Below, in pieces: positions 1-7,141 of a DNA stretch of 7,287 nucleotides (its first letter is position 1; the number at the start of each line of letters is the position of its first letter). Location: positions 1-7,287 of the forward strand of contig JAIDJJ010000138.1 in assembly GCA_029052265.1 (NCBI GenBank), in the 5' to 3' direction. The position numbers and the translations under genes were made by a program. This DNA is from Muribaculaceae bacterium. GTDB taxonomy: Bacteria > Bacteroidota > Bacteroidia > Bacteroidales > Muribaculaceae. The notes beneath the pieces were generated by a model. The model was not told where the DNA came from. It made no database searches and was given only the letters and a program-made list of their open reading frames with translations.

Positions 1-2864
1 CTACTCAGGTAGGGGCATCTGAAATTGAACGCGCCCGTACGCACAATGTCATGGAAGCGCTGCAAGGAAAAGTGGCTGGTCTTCAGATACAGACCACATC
101 TTCCGATCCCGGTATGGCAAACAATGTATCCGTCCGCGGTCTCGGATCTATCAACGGATCCAACCAGCCCCTTTACGTGGTGGACGGTGTGCCTATCGCC
201 AACTCCACATTCAGCACACAGGGACACGCGATCGCAGCAGGTGGCGTCAACAACATCTCTCCCGACGACATCGCATCGCTTACAGTCCTGAAAGGTGCGG
301 CGGCGACAGCACTCTACGGAAGCCGCGCAGCAAACGGCGTGATCATCATCACGACCAAAAGCGGAAAGAAAGCCGGAGGGAAAAATTATACTGTGACCTA
401 TAGCGGCACCGTCGAGGCAAACAGCGTCAGCCTACTCCCCGAAATGCAGAACAAATGGGGACAAGGCTGGAACGGCGGACAGACATTTATCGAGAACGGT
501 TCCTGGGGTCCCGCCCTTGACGGAAGCATGCAGGTATACGGTCCTATCTGGAACAACTCCCAGCTTATTCATGAATACAGCGCAAAGAAAAACAACGTGC
601 GTGATTTCTATGACACAGGATGGTCGCAGACCCACAATGTGGCGGTGAGCGGAACAAGCAACGACGAGAAGCTTACATTCTACACCTCTTATTCCTACAC
701 CGACAACAACGGTGTGATGCCTACAGACGCAGATTCTTACAAAAGAAATACAATCGCTTTCCGCGGAGCGTTCCAACCGGAGAAGTGGTTCAAGATCTCG
801 ACCGTGATGAGCTTCGCCAACTGGAGGACAAAGACAGTAGGCTCATATCAGGGAACGTCCCCTATAGACGGCGTGCTCGAAATGCCTCGCGACATCTCGA
901 TCGTTGACATGAAAGATCTCTCCAATCCGTTCAACACACCGGAAGCATATTTCACGCCTTACGGCATCACCAACCCGTATTGGGCGATCGCCAACAACAA
1001 GAACGAACTCAACGGCAAACAGACATTCGGAAAGCTGCAGGCTGACATTTTCCCAATTGACGGACTGACGCTTACATACCGTTTCGGATTCGACTACTCC
1101 GACTATGACCAGAAACAAGGCTACCCGCAGATCGACCTTGACGACGCTCTCATCAACGAAGACTACGGATACGCACCCAGCAACATGAACCAGGCGGGAT
1201 ACGTATACGCCTACTACAGCCGCAGATATGAGCTGAACCATGATTTCCTTGCAAATTACTCCAAGCAATTCCTTGACGACCGTCTGGATCTTGGAGCGAC
1301 AGTAGGTTTCAACATCAACGAACGTTTCTCCACATACATGAACGGAGAGACCGACGATCTTGCAGTAAACACCGGCTTCTGGCATCTCAGCAACGGCGCG
1401 ACCCGCACCACACTCGGCGAGGGTCAGAGCAAACGCCGCCTGATCGGTCTCTTCGGCGACGTATCGATAGGATGGGACAACTTCCTATACCTTGACCTAA
1501 CCGCCCGCAACGACTGGTCGTCAACCCTTCCGAAAGGCAACAACTCTTTCTTCTATCCCGGCGTGACATTCAGCGGCATATTCACAAAATTCATTCCTGC
1601 CAACGAAGTCCTCACATTCGGCAAAATACGTCTCGCATACGGCAAGACCGGTAATGACGCATCTCCATATTATACCGCCACAAACTATGCGCAGGCATAT
1701 ACCAACGGATATTATGGCAGCTACATCATCAAATTCCCGTTTAACGCGGTCAACGCCTTCATGGCATCAGCCACCGCAGGGGCAAACACACTGAAGCCTG
1801 AGATGACTTCGGAGTTCGAGGTCGGAGCCAACCTCAAGTTCTTCGGAGGCAGGATCGATATCGACGCCTCTTACTACAACCGTGTGACCGACGACCAGAT
1901 CTTCACTCTTCCGGTCGACCCCTCCACCGGTTTCAGCTATCAGGTTGTAAACTTCGGTAAGGTCCGCAACCGTGGTGTGGAAATCATGCTTAACACCACT
2001 CCGGTACAGACTCCCAACTTCACATGGGAACTCGGTTTCAATTTCTCAAAGAACTACAACAAGGTGCTTTCTCTCCCTGAGAGTCTTGAAGGCGGGAAGG
2101 TTTCTATCTACAGCTTCTCGGCAGGCAACGACGCAGTCTACATGTATGCCGAACAAGGGAAAGAGATCGGACAATATTACACTTACCTCCCAACGTATGT
2201 CACAGACGAGAGCAGCCCGTATTATGGTTCTCCCATTGTTGACGCCAACGGACAGCCGGTGCTCAGCAGCGAGATCCAGGCTACAGGATTCAGCATGAAC
2301 CACAAATGGACAGGTGGCGTCAGCACGGCATTCACAGCTTACGGAGTGACCCTAAGCGCGGCATTCGACATCAGATACGGCGGCAAGATGTTCTCAAGAA
2401 CCAAGAACCTCATGCAATTCACCGGAAACGGAAAGGTGACTGAAGAAAACGAGCGCCGTCCGTTTATCATCCCGGGATCTGTGGTTGCCAACGGCGACGG
2501 CACATACCGTGAGAACACCACTCCGATTTACGTAGCCAACAGTAGCTTCCAGGATTATTTCAACAATTACGGATGGGGCGCAGGCGGCGAGGCATATCTT
2601 ATCGACAGATCTTACTGCAAGCTTCGCAATATCTCCCTCAGCTGGAATCTTCCCCAGAAATGGATGAGCAGCATCCATCTCAACGAGATAGTGCTTACCG
2701 CATACTGCAACAATCCGTTCATCTGGACAGCGAAAGACAACCGTTATGTCGATCCTGAGTCTTCAACCACAACCGACTCCGGAGACCTCGGATACGGATT
2801 CGGCGAACTTTACACCAACCCGTCATGCCGCACCTTCGGCGTAAACCTCAAAGTAACTTTCTAA
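1..2864 (+). CDS. SusC/RagA-family TonB-linked outer-membrane transporter (5'-partial)
   Basis: Forms the outer-membrane barrel of a SusCD nutrient importer, which works with a SusD lipoprotein lid and TonB energy. The reading frame is open from base 3, upstream of the first Met at 51, and already reads as plug domain (EIERARTHNVMEALQGKVAG). The gene therefore starts before the window and lacks its signal peptide, CarboxypepD_reg-like domain and TonB box, typically a little over 100 residues. About 953 residues are present. The plug carries the SusC signatures VRGLGS, LYVVDGVPI and NISPDDI (from nt 252), then LKGAAATALYGSRAANG running into ITTKSG (nt 288-368). The remainder is rich in Tyr, Asn and Asp with alternating strands, as in a 22-strand barrel, and ends in KVTF, a C-terminal Phe typical of outer-membrane barrels. 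The SusD gene starts 13 nt after the stop. Family assignment is near certain; the substrate is not visible. Confidence 0.96.
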   Translation, partial: TQVGASEIERARTHNVMEALQGKVAGLQIQTTSSDPGMANNVSVRGLGSINGSNQPLYVVDGVPIANSTFSTQGHAIAAGGVNNISPDDIASLTVLKGAAATALYGSRAANGVIIITTKSGKKAGGKNYTVTYSGTVEANSVSLLPEMQNKWGQGWNGGQTFIENGSWGPALDGSMQVYGPIWNNSQLIHEYSAKKNNVRDFYDTGWSQTHNVAVSGTSNDEKLTFYTSYSYTDNNGVMPTDADSYKRNTIAFRGAFQPEKWFKISTVMSFANWRTKTVGSYQGTSPIDGVLEMPRDISIVDMKDLSNPFNTPEAYFTPYGITNPYWAIANNKNELNGKQTFGKLQADIFPIDGLTLTYRFGFDYSDYDQKQGYPQIDLDDALINEDYGYAPSNMNQAGYVYAYYSRRYELNHDFLANYSKQFLDDRLDLGATVGFNINERFSTYMNGETDDLAVNTGFWHLSNGATRTTLGEGQSKRRLIGLFGDVSIGWDNFLYLDLTARNDWSSTLPKGNNSFFYPGVTFSGIFTKFIPANEVLTFGKIRLAYGKTGNDASPYYTATNYAQAYTNGYYGSYIIKFPFNAVNAFMASATAGANTLKPEMTSEFEVGANLKFFGGRIDIDASYYNRVTDDQIFTLPVDPSTGFSYQVVNFGKVRNRGVEIMLNTTPVQTPNFTWELGFNFSKNYNKVLSLPESLEGGKVSIYSFSAGNDAVYMYAEQGKEIGQYYTYLPTYVTDESSPYYGSPIVDANGQPVLSSEIQATGFSMNHKWTGGVSTAFTAYGVTLSAAFDIRYGGKMFSRTKNLMQFTGNGKVTEENERRPFIIPGSVVANGDGTYRENTTPIYVANSSFQDYFNNYGWGAGGEAYLIDRSYCKLRNISLSWNLPQKWMSSIHLNEIVLTAYCNNPFIWTAKDNRYVDPESSTTTDSGDLGYGFGELYTNPSCRTFGVNLKVTF

Positions 2865-2877
2865 AGAACCATCAGCA

Positions 2878-4365
2878 ATGAAAAAGATATTATTGACAGG
2901 AGCCGTGGCTTTGTCGCTCTCTTTCGGAGCCTGCGACAGCTATCTCGACATTAACGAGAGCCCGAACTCTCCGGCTGTCGGAAACCTTACCCCCGACCTG
3001 ATCTTTCCCGGGGCTGAAATGGCTTTTGCAAACAGCTACAGCGATTATTTCCGTATCACGGGAGGGTATTTCGCACAGCATTATTCCCAATTTTTCGGCA
3101 CATCGAACTATATGGACTACAGCCAGTTCGAACAAAGTGCCGTACGTTCGAGCTCCACATATACCAACCTCACCATCCGCACGCTACAGAACCTTTCGAC
3201 AGTGACAGCGATGGCGGAAGAGTCTGAAAGCTACGGCACGGTGCTCGCCGCCACGGTTATCCGCGCCGCCGCATATCAGGCAATGGTAGACTGCTATGGG
3301 GAAATTCCCTACAGCGAGGCTCTCGACATCAACAACATCACTCCGAAATATGATGACGGCAAGGATGTCTATGCCGGCATAATCGCCGAACTTGACGAAG
3401 CCATCGCCAATGTCAACGGAATGGAGAGCGTATGTACGAATTTCCTTCTTCCGGGAGCACGCGCATCCGAATGGGTGAAGGTGGCAAACGCGCTTAAACT
3501 GCGCCTGCTCATGCGTGAGAGCAACGTGGTGGATGTAAGGAGCCAGCTCGCAGCCCTTGTAACGGAGAATAATTTCCCTGCTTCCGACGTCGCCTGGACA
3601 GGTTGCTGGAAAAATGAAAGCGGGCAGGCAAATCCGTTCTATCAGGAGGAGTTCGCCACTTATTTCGGTTCCACCCAGCAGAACGTGATCCTTAACCTTG
3701 CATTGCTTGCCACGATGAATGCCTCTGATGATGCGCGTCTTAAGGCTTTCTTCAATCCAAATATCGACAAATCTGAATATACCGGCGGTGTATCAGGAAC
3801 AAACTTCTCTACCACAGCCTCCTACAAAGCCAATTACTGGTGCCGTCCGAACATGGCTTATGATTCTCCGGTATATTTCATCACACGTTCTGAAATCGAA
3901 TTTTTCCTTGCCGAGTATGAAGCGCGTTATGGCTCAGCCGCCGCAGCCGAAGATCATTACAAGGCCGCCATCGAGGCTTCGTTCGCTTCTGCCGGCGTGA
4001 CCGGTGCGGAGACCGTCCTCAACGCTTATCCGTGGGACGCTTCCAACTGGGCAAGATGCATCGGCATCCAGAAATGGGTGGCTCTTTCCGGAACCAACAA
4101 CTATGAAGCGTGGTGCGAACTCCGCCGTCTTAAATATCCTGCATTCGGAAATGTGACCGGCGAACAGCTATACAATGTAGTGACCGACAACTATCAGCCG
4201 TCACTGCTTGAACCGGGAACCCTTTACACCCCCATCCAGGTTAATGGCACACTCGGCAACAACAAGGTGCTCCAACGTTGGCCTTATCCGGAGTCATCAG
4301 CCAACCGGAACAGCAAAACACCGGAGTATAAGGGCGACGGCACTCCGGTATTCTGGGCTCAGTAA
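2878..4365 (+). CDS. SusD/RagB-family surface lipoprotein (SusD-like_2 type)
   Basis: The substrate-binding lid that sits on the preceding SusC-type barrel at the cell surface. The 495-residue product begins MKKILLTGAVALSLSFGAC, a lipoprotein signal with the lipidated Cys at residue 19, followed by DSYLDINESPNSP, the usual start of mature SusD_2 proteins. The middle is helical, as expected of TPR-based SusD folds (for example the Ala-rich run around LAATVIRAAAYQAMVDCYGEIPYSEA). Near the C terminus are the family hallmarks QKWVAL (from residue 398), NNYEAWCELRR (407-417), and RWPYPESSANRN before the end. The length is normal for the family. It lies 13 nt after the SusC stop and 27 nt before the next lipoprotein gene, so co-transcription is expected. 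From recall of the family it fits the SusD-like_2 group (PF12771) better than starch-type SusD. Ligand unknown. Confidence 0.95.
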   Translation: MKKILLTGAVALSLSFGACDSYLDINESPNSPAVGNLTPDLIFPGAEMAFANSYSDYFRITGGYFAQHYSQFFGTSNYMDYSQFEQSAVRSSSTYTNLTIRTLQNLSTVTAMAEESESYGTVLAATVIRAAAYQAMVDCYGEIPYSEALDINNITPKYDDGKDVYAGIIAELDEAIANVNGMESVCTNFLLPGARASEWVKVANALKLRLLMRESNVVDVRSQLAALVTENNFPASDVAWTGCWKNESGQANPFYQEEFATYFGSTQQNVILNLALLATMNASDDARLKAFFNPNIDKSEYTGGVSGTNFSTTASYKANYWCRPNMAYDSPVYFITRSEIEFFLAEYEARYGSAAAAEDHYKAAIEASFASAGVTGAETVLNAYPWDASNWARCIGIQKWVALSGTNNYEAWCELRRLKYPAFGNVTGEQLYNVVTDNYQPSLLEPGTLYTPIQVNGTLGNNKVLQRWPYPESSANRNSKTPEYKGDGTPVFWAQ

Positions 4366-4392
4366 TTCTAACGTTTTAATTTGACTACAGTA

Positions 4393-5094
4393 ATGAAAAA
4401 ACATATTTCAGCAATAACTGTCGGTCTTGCGCTTGTGGCGCTCGCGTCATGCAGCAAAGACACGGAAGGATTGACAGACATTACATATTATCCGGTACTG
4501 GAGCTGGACGGTCCGATCTACGATTCGGCTGTGGCGGGCACGCCATTTGTTGAGCCCGGATACTCTGCGTCGCTCAACGGAGAAGACTACTCATCAAATG
4601 TGGTGGTGTCTACAAAAATGGATCTCAACAATCCGCAACCGGGATATTATGCCATAACTTACTCTGCCACCAACTCCGATGGATTCAGTGCATCGGCGGT
4701 AAGATATGTGCTCGTTTCCGCTCCGGATGATCCAGTCAGCGGATATTATACCACCAACACCGACAGTTTCCGCGATTACAGCGGAATCACATATTACGGC
4801 GGATATAGCGAGGTGGTCTATAAAAACGACAATGGATCATACCATATTTCCGACCTTCTTGCCGGATGGTATGAATATCGCGCAGGATATGGAAGCGCCT
4901 ATGCCCTTGGAGGGAATATCACTGTAGATGCCGATGGCAATATCGAACTCCTTGACAGCTATCTTTCCGGATGGGGAGATTCGGCAAACTACCTTTCCGA
5001 CGGTAAGTTTGATGCAGCGGCAGGCACTATCAAATATATTGTCAGCTACACTGATTATCCTTTCCTGTTTAATGTGACTCTTGATAAAAATTGA
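4393..5094 (+). CDS. Accessory surface lipoprotein with Ig-like domain (DUF5012/BT_2262-like)
   Basis: Probable auxiliary lipoprotein of the SusCD complex. The ATG at 4393 is preferred over an in-frame TTG at 4381 because MKKHISAITVGLALVALASC is then a clean lipoprotein signal with the lipidated Cys at residue 20, followed by SKD. The mature protein (233 residues with signal) has two parts. Residues ~28-109 look like a small Ig-like strand domain, with TYYPVLELDG, then GTPFVEPGYSA, then PGYYAITYSATNSDGFSASAVRYVLV, as in the DUF5011/DUF5012 lipoproteins common behind SusCD pairs. Residues ~112-233 form a second, Gly/Tyr-rich beta domain (SGYYTTNTDSF, YHISDLLAGWYEY, SGWGDSANY) that ends in FNVTLDKN. 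It has no catalytic motif that I recognise. It sits between the SusD gene and another small lipoprotein gene (22-nt gap). Family placement is from remembered sequence patterns; function in ligand capture is inferred. Confidence 0.82.
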   Translation: MKKHISAITVGLALVALASCSKDTEGLTDITYYPVLELDGPIYDSAVAGTPFVEPGYSASLNGEDYSSNVVVSTKMDLNNPQPGYYAITYSATNSDGFSASAVRYVLVSAPDDPVSGYYTTNTDSFRDYSGITYYGGYSEVVYKNDNGSYHISDLLAGWYEYRAGYGSAYALGGNITVDADGNIELLDSYLSGWGDSANYLSDGKFDAAAGTIKYIVSYTDYPFLFNVTLDKN

Positions 5095-5116
5095 TAAACA
5101 TTAATTCCTGATTGTA

Positions 5117-5614
5117 ATGAAAAAATATATAAATCTCACACTTCTTCTGATCGGAATTGTCCTCTTCAGCGCTTGCAGCAAAGAAGACATTCCAATGACA
5201 TCAACAGTTGACCTTGCCGGCGAATGGATGGTGACTGTCGATGTAATCGACGGAGACCAGGTATATGAAGACGGCTGTGGGCTCGGTCAGATACTTTGGA
5301 TCACTTACAACACAAATGCAGACAACGGAAAGGAGATATGGCTTGACGACCTCGGCAGCTTCTGGGATACGAAGGTGAAAGTGCCTTGCGATATCCCGTC
5401 GCTAACATTCGGCAGCCAGACTCCTGCGAAGAATGAATATTACGACTGCGACATTACCGTGACTGACGGGAAAGTCACTTTCGGAGGAGCCGTGACACCA
5501 TCCGGAATGCCTGCCGACAAGTTTGAATGCTACATCACATATAGCGACGACGAAGATGGATATAAATATTATGTCCACGGATACCGCCGCTCAGGTTTCG
5601 TAGCCGACGAATAA
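5117..5614 (+). CDS. Small lipoprotein of the Bacteroidales 'lipid-binding' family (PF12888-like)
   Basis: Last gene of the SusCD operon, encoding a 165-residue protein. Residues 1-20 form a lipoprotein signal ending LFSAC, with lipidated Cys20 followed by SKED. That Lys-Glu-Asp pattern fits the Bacteroidota surface-export signal. The mature part is an all-beta, probably lipocalin-like domain: DLAGEWMVTVDV, then ILWITYNTNAD, EIWLDDLGSFWDTKVKV, YYDCDITVTDGKV, TPSGMPADKFECYI, and the C-terminal GYRRSGFVADE. From memory, the last blocks closely match proteins annotated as lipid-binding putative hydrolases (PF12888), which usually lie behind SusCD and DUF5012-type genes. The 'hydrolase' part of that name is not supported by any catalytic signature seen here. 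A role as an extra ligand-binding subunit is inferred from operon position. The gene is 22 nt after the previous stop and is followed by a long structured intergenic region. Confidence 0.82.
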   Translation: MKKYINLTLLLIGIVLFSACSKEDIPMTSTVDLAGEWMVTVDVIDGDQVYEDGCGLGQILWITYNTNADNGKEIWLDDLGSFWDTKVKVPCDIPSLTFGSQTPAKNEYYDCDITVTDGKVTFGGAVTPSGMPADKFECYITYSDDEDGYKYYVHGYRRSGFVADE

Positions 5615-5746
5615 TCCGACTCTTACCATAAACAGCTTCCGCGCCGATGCGGATGTGAATCCTTTTCCGGCGTTAATTTTCTCATACGTGATCTCCTCTC
5701 TCCTCATCTTTCTTCTCCGGAGTGCGCATGGCTGAAAAAGGAAGCT

Positions 5747-5790
5747 TGACAAAAGCCTGATGGGCTTTTCACACGACAAAAAAAGCGGCT
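5747..5790 (+). repeat. 44-bp dispersed module, copy A
   Basis: This 44-bp stretch matches 7142-7185 at 42 of 44 positions, in the same orientation and with no gaps. The two differences are T/C at 5758 and A/T at 5773. It begins TGACAAAAGCC, contains a palindrome (5751-5769) and ends in GACAAAAAAAGCGGCT. The second half of the module is also the left arm of the large inverted repeat here. The two copies lie on either side of the RAYT-like gene, 1395 bp apart. Confidence 0.92.
5751..5769 (+). terminator. Terminator-like hairpin downstream of the SusCD operon
   Basis: AAAAGCCT and GGGCTTTT pair around a 3-nt GAT loop (8 bp including one U-G wobble), with a run of four T at the 3' side. It lies 136 nt after the last lipoprotein stop, with nothing coding in between, so it could end the operon transcript. 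The U-tract is short, and the same sequence may instead serve as a REP-like palindrome. The following inverted repeat offers a second termination site: its right arm is GCCGC followed by seven T (5960-5966). Confidence 0.5.
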
Positions 5791-5975
5791 TTCCCATAAA
5801 GCTGACCGCCTCTTCTAAGCAAAGCTGCATCTCTCCGAAGCGAAGCTGCATCTCTCCGAAGCGAAGCAGCATCTCTCCAAAAGCAAAAAGATGCTTCCAA
5901 AACGAAGCTGCATCTCTCCGAAGCGAAGCAGAAGAGCAGTCAGCATGGCAAGAAGCCGCTTTTTTTGTTGTGTGA
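5769..5975. repeat. Long imperfect inverted repeat (hairpin of about 207 nt)
   Basis: The outer arms 5769-5791 and 5953-5975 are reverse complements over 23 positions with a single G-T difference (5775/5969), so the RNA could pair throughout. After an unpaired stretch of about 9 nt on the left and 8 nt on the right, inner arms 5801-5816 and 5930-5944 pair again, with one mismatch and one bulged base. The tip is occupied by a 21-bp tandem array. The outer arms carry seven A on the left and seven T on the right next to GCGGC/GCCGC, which gives the form of a bidirectional intrinsic terminator with an unusually large tip. It could also be a small non-autonomous mobile or REPIN-like element. The left arm is shared with the 44-bp module. 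Confidence 0.85.
5817..5936. repeat. 21-bp tandem repeat array (about 5.7 units)
   Basis: Units of 21 bp with core GAAGCTGCATCTCTCC start at 5817, 5838, 5859 and 5900, and a partial one starts at 5921. The unit at 5880-5899 is degenerate and 20 bp long. Units 1, 2 and 5 differ from each other by only one or two bases, and unit 3 differs from unit 2 by two. The copies are directly adjacent with no spacers, so this is a minisatellite and not a CRISPR array. The whole array sits in the tip of the larger inverted repeat. Confidence 0.93.
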
Positions 5976-5994
5976 TCGCCCCGCCGGGGTGATC
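5974..5994. other. GC-rich hairpin
   Basis: GATCGCCCC (5974-5982) and GGGGTGATC (5986-5994) pair over 9 bp, with one G-T wobble, around a 3-nt GCC loop. There is no T-tract after it, so a terminator role is not supported. It directly follows the right arm of the long inverted repeat and sits about 90 bp upstream of the promoter. Confidence 0.6.
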
Positions 5995-6085
5995 TCCGCG
6001 TCCCGGCAGCCTGATTTCCGCGCTCGGTCCGCGCGATTCCCGCGCAGGAATTATCAAAATCCCATATCATTTCCTTTCCCAAAAA

Positions 6086-6117
6086 TTTGGCATCTTGATC
6101 TTTTTATCATAATTTTG
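6086..6117 (+). promoter_or_regulatory. Bacteroidota-type promoter of the RAYT-like gene
   Basis: TTTG at 6086-6089 and TAATTTTG at 6110-6117 are separated by 20 nt. This fits exactly the known Bacteroides sigma-ABfr consensus (TTTG at -33, TAnnTTTG at -7). The surroundings are AT-rich. Transcription would start around 6122-6126, giving a leader of roughly 20 nt before the ATG at 6144. The gene is therefore expected to have its own transcript, independent of the operon upstream. Confidence 0.72.
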
Positions 6118-6143
6118 GCAGCATAATCAAATTTCTTTCCTCC

Positions 6144-7136
6144 ATGGACCTGGATCCTCAACTTCCGGTTTGGTACAAACCAATCTCCCATTCATATCTC
6201 CGACGCGCATTATGGCACGATTACAAGTCGCCGTGCATATACATGATAACACTGTCAAAGCATCCGGATCAAAGTAATTTCTCTCATCTTGCCCCCGGCA
6301 TGCTAACGATGCCTCAACCCATTTACCCGAAGCTCTTGCCTACAGGCATGGCTATATCAAGAGCATTCAAGATAACCATAGCCAGATACCCCTACATACG
6401 AATGCTCAAATATGTGATCATGCCAGATCATATGCATTTCATATTGTCTGTAACAGAAGAAACACCCGAACATCTGGGATTCTACATCAATGCTATCAAA
6501 AGGGCATGCACGCAAGAGAATTGGATGCGAAATGCCATTTGCGCAAACTGCGATGCCCCGGTCTTCGCAGAAGGATATAATGACCGCATCCTGACACAGG
6601 CAAACCAATTGAACAACTGGTTTCAATATATATCGGAAAATCCAAAACGATTGCTGATAAAACAATCTTACCCGGAATATTTTCAACATGCACAAATACA
6701 GATAAGCAGTAACGAATCCCACCACATATACGGCAATCATTTTCTCCTCTCATATCCACGGTTTTGGGTTAAATACAGTTCGGCATTTTCAATCAAGCAA
6801 AAAGAGGAATGGCGCGAGAGATGCATTGAAGAAATTGAGAAAGAATCTGTAATAGTTTCCGCATTCATTCATCCGGAAGAAAAGAGGATCTTAGAAAAGG
6901 CTATCGCCTCTAATGGAAAGATTATCCAAATAGTAGAAAATCCGTTTCTACATAAAGAAAAGCCGGAGAAAAAACGGTTTTATCTTTGTGCAGAAGGACG
7001 ATTCCTCATAATTTCCCTCAACCAAGAGATTATCAAATATGACCAACGCATGACAAAGCCCCGTGCGATCCTCCTCAACGAACTTGCCAAAAAGATCGCA
7101 TGCCTTCCTAACGAAAATTTGCGCATAATCCGCTAA
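6144..7136 (+). CDS. REP-associated tyrosine transposase-like protein (Y1/HUH) with long C-terminal extension
   Basis: A single-stranded-DNA nuclease/strand-transfer enzyme of the Y1 HUH class, 330 residues. The start segment RRALWHDYKSPCIYMITL resembles the first strand of RAYTs. MPDHMHFIL holds the HUH pair His96 and His98. GYNDRIL (144-150) is the usual motif before the helix QYISENPKR, where Tyr162 aligns with the catalytic Tyr of E. coli TnpA-REP (DYIYINP, Tyr115, from memory). A CANC motif (133-136) lies between them. Ordinary RAYTs are about 150-200 residues; here residues ~185-330 form an extra domain with alternating strand and helix character (VIVSAFIHPEEKRILEKAI, KIIQIVENPF, LCAEGRFLIISL) that faintly recalls DprA/LOG-type Rossmann folds. 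The gene is visibly AT-richer than the operon. No insertion-sequence ends are seen; instead, copies of a palindromic module flank it. Function in this cell is inferred. Confidence 0.85.
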   Translation: MDLDPQLPVWYKPISHSYLRRALWHDYKSPCIYMITLSKHPDQSNFSHLAPGMLTMPQPIYPKLLPTGMAISRAFKITIARYPYIRMLKYVIMPDHMHFILSVTEETPEHLGFYINAIKRACTQENWMRNAICANCDAPVFAEGYNDRILTQANQLNNWFQYISENPKRLLIKQSYPEYFQHAQIQISSNESHHIYGNHFLLSYPRFWVKYSSAFSIKQKEEWRERCIEEIEKESVIVSAFIHPEEKRILEKAIASNGKIIQIVENPFLHKEKPEKKRFYLCAEGRFLIISLNQEIIKYDQRMTKPRAILLNELAKKIACLPNENLRIIR

Positions 7137-7141
7137 GACTA

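Larger units (their letters stand above)
5615..6143. other. 529-bp structured intergenic region between the SusCD operon and the RAYT-like gene
   Basis: No convincing gene lies here. The first ~130 bases (5615-5746) have only a weak 5-bp hairpin around 5640-5655 (TCCGC/GCGGA) and no T-tract. Then come, in order, a 44-bp repeat module with a terminator-like palindrome (5747-5790), a long inverted repeat (5769-5975) with a 21-bp tandem array in its tip (5817-5936), a GC-rich hairpin (5974-5994), a G+C-rich stretch with several CCGCG/CGCGC motifs to about 6050, and an AT-rich promoter region (6086-6117). The open frames that cross the array exist because its unit length is a multiple of three; they show no signal or recognisable domain. 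Confidence 0.8.

Noticed and set aside
843..1385. Long antisense open frame within the SusC-type gene (also 432-776, 2046-2303 and 2394-2678 on the minus strand)
   Set aside because: These lie opposite a strongly conserved coding sequence, show no domain or signal, and are typical chance frames.
4381..4392. TTG start for the Ig-like lipoprotein
   Set aside because: It adds four residues (MTTV) ahead of a normal MKK lipoprotein signal. The ATG at 4393 gives a standard signal length with Cys at residue 20.
5817..5936. Possible CRISPR array
   Set aside because: Units are directly adjacent with no unique spacers, the period is only 21 bp, and no cas gene is nearby.
5760..5975. Short plus-strand open frame (71 residues) inside the inverted repeat, and a minus-strand one at 5815-6057
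   Set aside because: Both coincide with the hairpin and tandem array, lack a recognisable start context or domain, and are explained by the repeat period.
5591..6082. Open frame on the minus strand (163 residues) across the repeat region
   Set aside because: It overlaps the end of the last lipoprotein gene, spans the hairpin and tandem repeats, and has low-complexity composition (repeated LRFGEMQ). It owes its openness to the 21-bp repeat period.
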